Origin: Nelumbo lutea
Taxonomy: Eukaryota; Streptophyta; Magnoliopsida; Proteales; Nelumbonaceae
DNA: 64,000 bases
Reading direction: 5' to 3'
Assembly (NCBI GenBank): GCA_022828595.1
Contig: JAKGHH010000008.1
Location: forward strand, 8,483,728-8,547,727
The notes under the pieces were generated by a model that searched no databases, was not told where the DNA came from, and saw only the letters and a program-made list of their open reading frames with translations. Position numbers and translations under genes: made by a program. Below, piece after piece: positions 36,101-48,100 of this stretch; within the stretch, counting starts at the first letter, position 1; each line of letters starts with the position of its first letter.

Positions 36101-39100
36101 ACTGACACTTATTTAAATAAATCCGAAAGTAAGACCTTTAACGACCCAAACGACTATGCCATAAGTAAACTTCACTCATACTAGACTGACTCGTAGACTC
36201 AATGACCGCAAGACTAGCTTTGTTCTCTAGTATGTAGAGACCATCCACCATACGACCTCTACCAATCATCTTCCCCAAGTCCAAATCCTATAGAACACAA
36301 GAAGGGAAAAAGGTCACTAAACAGTTAAAGAGTTTGTAATGCTACTGACAGAAAACAAATTTATAGGTAATTTTGAAACATGTAACACATTAGAAAGGGT
36401 AAGTCTAAAAAGAAGGGTTATGGTTCCTTCACCAACTATGGTGGAAAAAGAACCATCAGCTAATCTCACTTTGTCCCTACCAGATAAAAGTTGATAAGAT
36501 TGGAAACAATTTGACTTACCCGTCATATGGTTTGAGGCTCCAGAGTCAATTATCCAAGGGGAATCAGATAAATGGGAAGACACATGGAAGGCTGTGGCAG
36601 GATTGCCATTACCTGAAGTAGATGCAAAGGAAGTCGAGGTAGGAGAAGCAGAATCCATTTGGCCAATTGCTCTCCCATACAGATCCAAGTGGTCACGGAA
36701 AGAATTGATGATATCTTCCCGGGGATCGACAACGGATGGGCGGTCCTAGTGAATAGCAGTAGATGACTGAGACTCCCGAGAGGCCAAATTTGTTGTATTA
36801 AACTTTTTTTTACTCTTTTATCTTGGCTTCTTATTATGATATGATTTCTTACTCAACTCTTGGGCCCACTTTGGCTTTCCATGGAGGTCCCAACAAGTAT
36901 CTTGAGTATGTTTGGCCTTCTGGCAGTGAGTACACCATAACTTATCTTTATCATCCACTCTCTTCTGGATATCACCTTTCTTATTGCCTCCTACACCCAT
37001 ACTCCCTTTAGCCACTAAGGCAATCTGCTCCCTTTCGAAGCTATTCATCACACTTCGCCTGCTCACTTCGGATTGAACTAGAGCATACACTTCTTGTACT
37101 GAAAGAAGATCTTTATGATAGGCCCCAATTAATGCCAGGAAGAGGGAAGGTCAACAATCAGCTAAGGGGGGGAAATAATTGAACAATTAATCACATGAGG
37201 GCAATTATAGCTGGAGGGAATAAGGAGAGTCTTGGGGCATTTATAGCTATGTCAGTTATGAATAAGAAGAGTTTTTGGGCATTTATAACTAGGCCAACTG
37301 GGCATTTATAGAGGGAGTCAATTATGCTATCAGTAGAGTATAAGAAGGGGCTTTGGGGGATGGGGGGTGGCATGTTTTTCTTGGAGTGAAGAATATTGAG
37401 AGTGTTTGGGAGAGCCGGCGGTCTCTCGAAGTACCGACCAACTGTTACTGTTTTCTGCTGAATGAATACTAGTTTCTTTTGTTGATATTCAAGTGTGTGA
37501 ACTCTGTTGTGAGTCTAAGAACTGTGTGTCAAATTTCTGGGTCATATCAGTGGTATCAGAGTGCGTCTTTCCTCGGCCATAGTGACAGCAAGGAAGTGGC
37601 ATCGCAGGTGGAGGGTTTTGAAGAACGCTTGACTTCTCTGCATTCTGAATTTCGTGGGGAGATGGATGGCTTACGTGATGAGATAGCAGCTGGACTTTCG
37701 AAGATCTCGTCTCTGGAAGGAGCCGTTCAAGACTTGGTAAGGGAAGAGTGCGGCTGTTCCGACGTCCCCTTCAATGACAGTCCCGGAACGTATTTCTGAT
37801 TCACTTCCTCCGAAGTTGGAGTTGCCTATTTTTGATGGGGAAAATCCAGACGACTGGCCGTTTCGCGCAGAGCACTATTTTGAGATTAATGGCTTGCTTC
37901 CGGCGGAACGTCTACGGGCAGCAGTGGTCTGTTTAGAGGGTGATGCATTGGCATGGTATTATTGGGAGGATGGTCGGCGACCTTTTCGAAGTTGGGCAAA
38001 ATTCAAGGAACTCCTCCTTGAACGTTTTTGATCAACTCAGGAGGGAAACTTGCAGGAGCAGCTTCTATCATTACGTCAATCCACTATTGTTGAAGATGAT
38101 CAAGACTGCTATCAGTCTTGGACACTAAGGAATTTCAGGTTCGAACAGAAGAGAAAGTGAAGAAGAGAGAGGAGAAAGATTAGTGAGAGAGCAGTAGAAC
38201 ACAAGTTTGAAAGGAAGGACAGATTCTGAATAATCTGCCGCCGCCACTTCAATTTAATATTTATATGTTATGCTAGTTACATGAAAGGACATATTTGCCC
38301 TTGGTGTTTACATCATAACACTTAACAATATAAAAAACTGAAAAGTAAATAACAAAACTAGAATAACAGAATAACATAACAGATAGACTAGGTATATTCT
38401 ACCCTACGGACCACATCAGTTTCTCTACACTCCCCCTCAAGTTGGGAGTAAATGTTTATCATTCCCAACTTGGATAGATCCGCTTCTAGCTTCTTTCTTG
38501 ATACAGCTTTAGTGAGGATATCTGCTAGTTGCATACTGGATGTGATGTAAGGGAGGCATATTTCCTGAGATGAGACCCTCTCTCGTACAAAATGTCGGTC
38601 AACTTCAATGTGTTTGGTTCTGTCATGCTGCACTGGATTATGTGCTATATTAATGGCGGCTTGATTATCACAATACAGCATTAGAGGCTTCTCATACTCA
38701 ATACCCAACTCCTCAAGTAGAGATCTTAGCCATAGGATTTCAGCCACTCCGTTGGCCATGGACCTGTATTCTGCTTCAGCACTAGACCGGGAGACAACAC
38801 TTTGTTTCTTACTTCTCCAAGAGACAATGTTTCCTCCCACAAGGGCACAATATCCTGAGGTAGACCGTTTGTCATCAACCTCCACCTTCATGTGGTTATT
38901 GTTCTTGAATAGTATACCCCTACCCGGGCATCTCTTCAAGTAGGCTAAAATTCTTTCTGCCGCAAGAAGATGTGTGGTTCTAGGAGAATGCATGTACTGG
39001 CTGACAACATTAACAGCATAAGTAATATCCGGTCGAGTGAGGCAGAGATATAGGAGCTTTCCTACCAACTGCTGGAACATAACTTTGTCTTCAAGCAGCT

Positions 39101-42100
39101 CCCCACTCTCTGCACTAATCCTGTGGTTCTGTTCAATGGGTGTATCTACAGGTTTGACACCCAGCTTTCCAGTTTCAGCCAACAGATCTAAAACATATTT
39201 CCTCTGAGAGACAAAGATCCCCTGTTTAGATCTAGCAACCTCAATGCCCAAAAAATACCGTAGTGTACCCAGATCTTTCACCTCAAACTCTTGATGGAGC
39301 TGTTTGAGGGACTCAATCTCATGGCTGTCATTTCCTGTCACCACAATATCATCAACATATACTACAAGTAGTGTCAGTGAAGACTCCACCCTCTTGATGA
39401 ACAGTGTATGATCTGACTGGGCCTGTACATAACCGAACTTTCCAAGAGCTAGTCTGAATCTGTCGAACCAAGCTCTAGGTGACTGCTTCAAACCATACAA
39501 TGCCTTATTGAGCCGGCAGACCTTCTTACCTGTCTCTATATCGTAGTATCCAGGAGGCAACTGCATGTAAACCTCTTCCTGCAAGTCCCCATTCAGGAAG
39601 GCATTTTTAACATCCATTTGGTACAAAGGCCAAGTGTGGCTTGCTGCAAGAGATAATAGAACCCGAATGGTGGTCATCTTGGCTACCGGGGCAAATGTCT
39701 CCAAGTAATCTATACCATAAGTCTGAGTGAACCCTTTTGCAACTAGCCGAGCTTTGTACCTCTCAATGGATCCATCTGCATTGTGCTTCACAATAAATAC
39801 CCATCTGCATCCAAATGGTTTCTTTCCTTTGGGCAAGTCAACTAGCTCCCAGGTATTATTTTTCAACAGGGCATCCGTTTCAACTTGCATTGCACCTCTC
39901 CACTCCAGGACTGATAGGGCCTCTTGTACTGTTCTTGGAATAGGACATTGGAAATGGAACTAAGGTAGGACCTGTAGGTAGGAGATAGGTGATCATAGGA
40001 TAAAAAATGGGAAATACAGTGGGTTGTAGATGTGGTACAATGTCGTTTCCCTTTACGGACTGCGATCGGAAGATCAAGGTCATCTGTAGGAGGTGAAATG
40101 GCAACAATAGAAGAAGTCTCTGTGGGTCCTGAAACTGTAATGTCTGGACCTGGAGCCGTAGATGAGATTGGAGCTGGCCTGGACTGCTGATGATCGGGAT
40201 CAACCTGCCTGCACCGCCTGTGATAGACCCTCAACTCCTGATCCCTCTGACCACCCTCACCATTGCAGCCCCCCCTCAACTCCTGATCCCTCTGGCCACC
40301 CTCACCATTGCAGCTCCCATCACCCAATGGAATAGGTAAAGGAACTACCCCACTCTCACTGCTCTCCCCCTGAAGACAAGGACTTAAACCCCTACTCTCA
40401 CTACTCTCTCCCTGAGGAGAAACCCGAGGATAATAAGGTGTCTCCTCAAAGAAAGTGACATCCATGGAGACGAACTTCCTCCCTGTGACAGGATCATAGC
40501 AGCAATACCCCTTTTGAGTTTGTGCATAACCAAGGAAAATGCATTTGGAGGCCTTGGGTTCAAACTTGGAGTGATGGGGTCCGAGAAGCTGAACAAAGCA
40601 GGTACAACCGAATGTTTTAAGGGGAATAGAAAACAACTCCTCATGTGGGTATAGAAGGGAAAAAGGAGATCACAAATCAAGAACCCGGGAAGGAATCCGA
40701 TTAATAAGATATACCGTCATGAGGATAGCAACACCCCAGAAGCGAATAGGGACATTGGAGGTAAACATAAGACTTCTAGCCACCTCCAAGATGTGCCTAT
40801 TCTTCCTTTCTGCAACCCCATTCTGCTGAGGTGTATGAGGGCAAGAGCTCTGATGGATAACCCCATGAGTAAGAAGGTAAGATGCCAATGACTTAGCAAA
40901 GTATTCCTTTGCATTATCAGATCTAAGAACTTTAACCTTGACATCAAACTGAGTTAGGATCATTTGGTGAAAGTTTTGGGTCAGGGCGGGAACCTCATCT
41001 CGTGAACGCATAAGATAAACCCAAGAAAACCGGGTATGGTCATCAACAAACAACAAAAAATATTTGTACCCACCCATAGAAGGAATGTGATATGGCCCCC
41101 AAACATCTGTATGCACAAGATCAAAAGGACGATTACTCCTTTTATTACTCAATGAATAAGAGTTTCTACAATGTTTAGCAAACTCACATCTTTCACATTG
41201 CAACTAGGACAACTCAACAGACTCAAACAAAGTAGGAAACAGACTCTTTAAGGACCGAAAAGACAGATGACTCAATCGGTTATGCCAAAGCATAACCGAA
41301 CTCACACTCTGGGAAACAAGTGACCTCTTACCCACTGACTCTTCTCGACGAGAACTCTCCCCGAGCAGATAAATCCCAATTCGTCTCACGGCCAGTCCCA
41401 ATCACCTTCTTCGTCTCCAGGTCCTGAAAAACACACCGGTCAGGGAAGAAAGTTACTGAGCAATTCATGTGTTTGGTAATACTACTGACTGAAAGGAGGT
41501 TAGTATCAAGCTTAGGAACATGTAAGACAGAAGACAAGGAGATCGTATCTGATAACTTAATGTCCCCCTTCCCAGAAATAGGAACCAGGAAGCCATCAGC
41601 AATAGATACTTTATCCCTACCAGATGACAAATGGTAAGAGGTAAACAGTGAAGGCAAGCTAGTCATGTGGTCGGATGCACCTGAATCTATTACCCAACAA
41701 GGTTCAATAGTACCTGGAGTTGAGGCATGGTAGGCTGAAGCTAGAGTACCTGAATTTACAGTTGTAATCTGACCACCCATCTCAGAAACACTGCCATAAC
41801 TGATGCCTCCAAAGCTGCCTTCTGCCTGATTTTTAAACTCCATCTCGGTAAAGTCTTAAAACAGCACTTGGACTACCAATCACAATCAAAAACAGTATAG
41901 GCCTGATCTGTATTCATAGTGTATGTGCACAAAACTGGGATAACTCTGATCTGAAATCAACTAACAAACACAACAGTGGCTGTCCGTAGAGCTCTAACCC
42001 CTTTAAGAGAGTTCGAAAACCCCAAAAAACTCTGAAAAAACAGCTTAGAAGGAGGTCTGATTTGCCTTTGCAGAATTAGGGTTTTAATCAGTCCTTAAAG

Positions 42101-45100
42101 TGCTCAATTCAGTTGCACAATCTAATCAGTACTGTATAGATAGACTTGCAGTAGGGTTAATATGAAACCCTAGAATCTGATCAATGCTAACAATAAACTT
42201 GAGGACAGCTCTAGATAGATCACAAGATTCAGTCCAGCACTAGGGCTTGCCGCAAGATCACTTTCAAACTCTAGTGCAGAAAGAAACAAGGCTGAGACAG
42301 TTCGGTGTAAAACAGTAGGGTTTTAATCACAGCAGAACAGTAGGGTTTGCTGTAAAACCCTAGAGAATCGAAGTGTAAAACAGTAGGGTTTTAATCACAG
42401 CAGAACAATAGGGTTTGCTGTAAAACCCTAGTGAATCGAAGAGATGAAAACCTAGAACGGTTCAGCCTTCCTCTCCAGATAGGTCCAACCTATCTTTTCT
42501 TAGAAAAGTAGATGACTTACAACAAAAGAATTGTTCGCTGCCTTCTAGGGTTACCCGAACCCTAGTCTTCTCTGATCCTTCCTGACCACCAATACTCTGC
42601 AACCATAACAAAACTTCCAACAGCTGCTAGCACTTCTGGCGATCTCCAAGAATCAGTCTGCGAACTCCACCTTTTCAGCTTCTAGTCCTAGGAGATTCTC
42701 ATGTGGTCAGCTGGTATTAGACTCACATAAGAAACCCTAACTTGGCTTTGATACCATGAAGATGATCAAGACTGCTATCAGTCTTGGACACTAAGGAATT
42801 TCAGGTTCGAACAGAAGAGACCCTAACTTGGTTCTACCCTACGGACAGAGTGGCCCCACAGCTGTGAGGCCCACATCAGTTTCTCTACAACTGTCAAGGA
42901 ATATCGTCGCCATTTCAAGGTGCTTTCTGCCCCCTTACTTGACCTGCTAGAATCAGTCCCTGAAGCAGCCTTTGTGAATGGATTGCGCCCAGATATCCAG
43001 GCCGAACTCTAACAGATGGAACCCGTTGGGTTGATCAAAAAAATGGTTGCGGCCCAGAAGATTGAGGATAAGAATCAGGCCCTTTGGGCTTATCAATCAA
43101 CAGCACTTTGCCATACTAGTTGGGAGATCAGCTCAAATAAGTCACCTTGCCCTGATGATTGGGTAATCAGTCCAAATAAGAGCAAGTGTTTTGGGCTGAT
43201 AGAAAACTCCAGTTATTGGGATGAATCCGAGTCCCGATGTAGGGATTATAATGGGCATTTGGCAGCACTGACATCAGCCAAGGAACTAAGTTTTGCTGGA
43301 AAACTCTGCACTAATACAGCAAGAGGCTGTTGGGTTGGAGGAAGAGGCTTCAATTCTACAGGTGGTTTTGGTTGGAAGTGGTCTGACAATGCAACACATT
43401 GGAATGAGTCCATCTTCCCTGGGGCACCATTTCACTCCAATTGCTCCAATTCATCATGCAAAGGCATTAATCTGATCAATACATGTACTTTGGTGACTAA
43501 TGGCCAGCCAACCCTTGTGGGTGAGAGATGCAACAACTCTCATGAGTTCATCTGTATGCTTGAAATAGAGAACACATGCTACCACCTGCGCCGCCACAAG
43601 GAGTATCTTATCATCCTTGCAACTGTTAGTGGGATAATCCTTTGCACAACTTTGGTCGTTGTAATTTGGTTGCTTGCATACAGGAAGAGCAAGAGGCGCA
43701 GAAGGTCTCGCAAAGCATCTAATCCATCAACATCTGCATCAGTTACCCCATCATGGAAAGTCTTCAGCAATGAGGAACTGAGGCCAATTACAAAGAATTT
43801 CAGTGAAGGTAATCGTCTTGTTGAAAATGCCAAGACTGGTGGCTCACATAGTGGGCTTTTACCTGAAGGAAAAAGGGTAGCAGTCAAGAAATTGAAAAGG
43901 TCTAGCTTTCAAAGAAAGAAGGAATTTTATTCAGAGACTGGAAGAGTTGCAAAGCTCCATTATCCTGCTGCCGTGCGCGGTGTGCGTCCATCCACTATGC
44001 ATGGAGTTACTGGTTGGAAGTGCTTATTCATTGGCAGGACTTGCCTGATTTTGAAGATTCTTGGGAGTCTTTTGACTTACTTCGAGACCAGTTTCCTCAT
44101 TTTAACCTTGAGGACAAGGTTAGACTTTGGGCGGCGGGTAATGATAGGCCCCAATTAACGCCAGGAAGAGGGAAGGTCAACAATCAGCTAAGGGGGGGAA
44201 ATAATTGAACAATTAATCACATGAGGGCAATTATAGCTGGAGGGAATAAGGAGAGTCTTGGGGCATTTATAGCTATGTCAGTTATGAATAAGAAGAGTTT
44301 TGGGGCATTTATAACTAGGCCAGCTGGGCATTTATAGAGGGAGTCAGTTATGCTATCAGTAGAGTATAAGAAGGGGCTTTGGGGGATGGGGGGTGGCATG
44401 TTTTTCTTGGAGTGAAAAATATTGAGAGTGTTTGGGAGAGCCGGCGGTCTCTCGAAGTACCGACCAACTGTTACTGTTTTCTGCTGAATGAATACTAGTT
44501 CTTTTGTTGATATTCAAGTGTGTGAACTCTGTTGTGAGTCTGAGAACTATGTGTCAAATTTTTGGGTCATATCACTTTACTTCCTAATATCTAAACTCTA
44601 GGGGACTGATATACAGGGTTCAACCCCAAGAGGAAGGCAAAAACCTATTGTTGGGAAACCAGAGACTTGTAGGCCTTAGCATCAAAATCACACTTCCAGT
44701 CAATGTTCTGATAGTGATCTAGTTCTTTCCAAATTGAGATCAAATCTGAATAATAGGCTGAGAGAGTCCTCTCCCCTTGCTTACAAGTAGAGGAGGCAGC
44801 TTGCAACTGGTATATTTTGGCATAATGACGTTGCTTTGAATAGGTAGATTTTGCCTGCTCCCAAATCTCAATAGTTGTTTCAGCCCACATGAAGATCTTC
44901 CTAACTGGAGGCAACATAGAAAGTAACAGCCATGACATCACCATGTTGTTTTCCTGATCCCACCTATCATGCTCCACCCCCTGAGACTTTGGTTCTTTTG
45001 TTTTACCATTAATATAGCCTACCTTCCCCCTAGTTGTTATGTAGAACTTGATTCCCCTTGACCATTCTAGGTAGTTAAGACTATCAAAAGGTATCACGGC

Positions 45101-48100
45101 CATGGGGAAACTCATGTCAAAACCCCCACTCATTCCACTTTGACAAGAGGACCCACTAGACAGGATAGAATCCTCAGATGACATGTTAAAGGATAGTTCT
45201 GTTTAAAAAAAACACAGTTCAGCCACAATTTATTAACACTTCAGTTCAGCTACGTTCACAGTTCAGTCAAGTTCAGCCCCTGTTCAGTCACAGTTCAATT
45301 TCAGTTCATCCAGTTCAGACCCCAGACCAAGTTCAGCCACTGTTCAGTCACTGTTCAATTTCAGTTCATCCAGTTCAGACCCCAGTTCAGTCACAGTTCA
45401 ATCCCCAATTCAGTCACCAGTTCAGCCACAGTTCAGTTCAGTTAAGTCTTAGTCAGGTATAAATTTTTTTGGATCCCACACATCTACTGGAAAAATTCCC
45501 AAGAATTATAGTCAACCACTGTATTATAGTTACAGGTCATTTTGACCTATATCACCCAGCTATTTGGGCACAGAGATCACATGATCCACAATACTGAGAA
45601 CAAAAAATCACAGCACTTACAGGTCATTCAGACCTCCATAACCCCCTTACCTGGGTACACAAAAAAAGGACCACAGGATCCACAAAAAACAGGTAAAAGA
45701 ACCTTCACAGCATCAAACTTCCCTCTCTTTAATTTGTTTCTTGGCACACGACCAAGAGAGAAGGGAAGAAAGGGCATAGAAAACTTCAGATCAGTCCAAT
45801 GCACTTCCTTGACAGGTTTGATCCACAGCAAGAAGAAACTGAGAAAAAAAAAACTGAGAGAAGAGAGCGATCTCGCAGCTTCTAATCTCAGAAGACCCGC
45901 TCTGATACCATGTTTTCAGGCAAGAGATGTCAGAGAAGGAGAGAAGGAGAGGAGGAGAGGAGGAAGAGAGAAGAGAGACAAAAAAACTGGATTCAAACTT
46001 GTAGCTGGTGGCACCTGCTATTAGCTTATATATTAGGCCGACCCAACTGATAATAAAAAGAAAAGGAAATTACAAGAGTGCCCCTGTGGCACTAAAGAAC
46101 AGAAAAACATAAATAAAATGCCTCAGAGAAGAGGCTAACTGATTCCAACACATACCTCATTAAACAAGGATCACACAATCCACACAGAGCCTTGGAAGAG
46201 TACTAAACCTCCTCACAACATTCAACTACTATGATCACAATGTTTCCTTGGCACACGACCAAGAAAAGAGAGAAACAAAAGCACTTCAACCTGTCTCAGA
46301 CCAAGCCGATTAACTGTTATTGAGTTTCAATCCAAGAAATCAGAGAAAAAGGAAAGAGGAGTTGATTGATCTGTTCTCAGGCCCTAGAGTCCTGCTCTGA
46401 TATCATATTAACAGCAAGAAAATCAGAAAAATAGAGAGAAATCAAAGGACAAAGTCAAAAAGCTAGGCCGGTGGCACCTTTGAGTAAAAAGACAAAAGTG
46501 CTCCCTGCAGCACATATGTCACAAATAAAACAGTTACCAATGTGTCACCCATGCAGGCACCTAGGTTCTCAAGGGCACTCATATGAGTTGCCATGAATAT
46601 ATTGCATATGGCACCTGCCTAATACAGAAAGGCAGTTGTCTAGGCACTAAGGTGCCATAACAAGCAGTTATATGTGTGAGGGGGTAACGACTTTGCAGTT
46701 CTCAGTGCTACATCAAAACATTTCTCTCTCTCAGTGCCAAACTATTGTTTTTTTAAGAGTTTGGCAATTAAAGAGAGGGCCATCAATATTTTTTATCATT
46801 ATTTATCAAGATTTTTGGAACCAGAGTAAACCAAAAAAAAAAAGAAACCAAGCTTCAAAAAATCAATCAATCACTAGTGTTTGGACAAGAAGACTGAAAT
46901 CAATCAGGGCTTGGAGCTTAGCTTCTTTGATTCATTGTAAAAATAAAGAATGTGCGTGAATGAGAAAATGGTCTCAAATCCTTTGTTTCTCTTTTTCTCT
47001 GTCTTCTTGCCCATGCAATCTCCCCCCAACCGCTTTGTTTCTCATAATTTAACCTTTCTACATAAGCAACAGTAAGTGTAATTTTTATTGCAACAACAGA
47101 ATAACGTACAAAGTTGGTAACAGCATAAGCTGCCCCCAATTACAATGTAAATACCATTATCAGTTTACAAGTTCATCCCAAGTCCAGGCATTCCCCAAAC
47201 AATGCTTTCCCTGTTGACCCCCAGACCTAGTCGAAGAATCAGTAAGAGTATTGACTGATCTAAGAATATTCTTGTAATTCAATCTTTCATTCGAAATGGA
47301 GGTGTATGTATGTCTATTTCTGATTTAGCATCATGAATTGTCAGATTTCAATTGTTGCTTACTTGGAAAGAGTTGCTCCTCATTATTAGAAGCAGGTTTA
47401 TCACCACTATGTTACTCTTATTAGTTTATTTATCCATTAGTTTGTTTAACTTGTTAATCTGTTGACTGGTTAGTTTGTCCATGTATACATTGTATTGAAA
47501 TAGTGTGTCTGAAGTACTGCAAACAATGATAGAAAATGTTACCATTTTGTGGATATGAATCATATGATCATCTGACATGCTTTATTGGGTGAAATTCACT
47601 TCTGTTTAGGATATTGTTTCATATTTCTTAACTCTGGTGTTTTTTGATTGTTATCATGACAAGGAAATCAATCTAAGGATCTAGGTTTCTTTTGTCAAAA
47701 TTCATCACCTAGACAACAAGGCACCACTCTGTGACCTAGATTCATTTATACGCTTTGAGAATACTTTAGATAATAGAATGTTTAACTGATCTTTAATCAA
47801 AAAAAGCATCTAAATTAGTCATAAGATATAAATGTTTCCTACAACTTCTATCCTTTCAAAATAGTATAAGTTTAGGAGATTAAGGCAAAAGATCCAAATA
47901 TAAACATTTAACAAACATGGGGCAAATTCTCGCGTAACTGGGAATGCAAAATTATAATGATTGACAATTCCCTGACAATAATGGTAATCACAAACTACAA
48001 AGATTAAAGGAAACAAAGGACTAAATTGGAGTCAACATTCAAATTCCATCACTAATCAAGAACACAATAAAACTTACCAAAAAAATGATAACGGAGCAAA

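Larger units (their letters stand above)
38091..42889 (-). mobile_element. Copia element F inside gypsy E gag
   Basis: Minus-strand element. 5' LTR 42889-42757 with primer site TGGTATCAAAGC (plus 42745-42756); 3' LTR 38429-38091 after a purine tract (plus 38430-38441). LTRs read TGTAGAGAAACTGATG to GATCATCTTCA. Flanks ATTGT (38086-38090) and ACTGT (42890-42894) are a one-mismatch target duplication. Gag is largely missing: about 0.9 kb of non-coding leader runs from the primer site to the protease. The gypsy gag frame resumes directly at 42893. Confidence 0.9.
37116..44574 (+). mobile_element. Ty3/gypsy element E carrying a captured receptor-kinase fragment
   Basis: 5' LTR 37116-37549 (434 bp) and 3' LTR 44142-44574 (433 bp), both TGATAGGCC...GGTCATATCA, with about nine substitutions and one indel by eye. 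Perfect target duplication CTTTA (37111-37115, 44575-44579) inside copia D gag. Primer site TGGTATCAGAG at 37551-37561. The interior holds gag (split by copia F), then a host C-type lectin receptor-kinase fragment, then the last 40 or so codons of a gypsy integrase. Protease, RT, RNase H and integrase core are absent, so movement needed enzymes from another element. Confidence 0.93.
32864..46150 (-). mobile_element. Copia element D, host of a nested insertion
   Basis: On the minus strand: 5' LTR 46150-45911, perfect primer site TGGTATCAGAGC (plus 45899-45910), gag from 45184, interruption by gypsy E at 44575/37115, rest of gag and pol 37110-33101, purine tract (plus 33094-33104), 3' LTR 33093-32864. 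Flanks CGTAC (32859-32863) and CATAC (46151-46155) are a 5-bp duplication with one change. A solo LTR of family C is also inserted (35572-35915). The two LTRs are 240 and 230 bp, starting TGTTGGAATCAG. Confidence 0.9.

Noticed and set aside
42040..42440. AAACCCTAG motifs in copia F leader as an interstitial telomere
   Set aside because: They are scattered single motifs and part of a 68-bp duplication, not a tandem telomere array.
43579..43887. 102-codon reverse frame under the lectin receptor kinase
   Set aside because: It is the antisense shadow of the transmembrane and kinase part.
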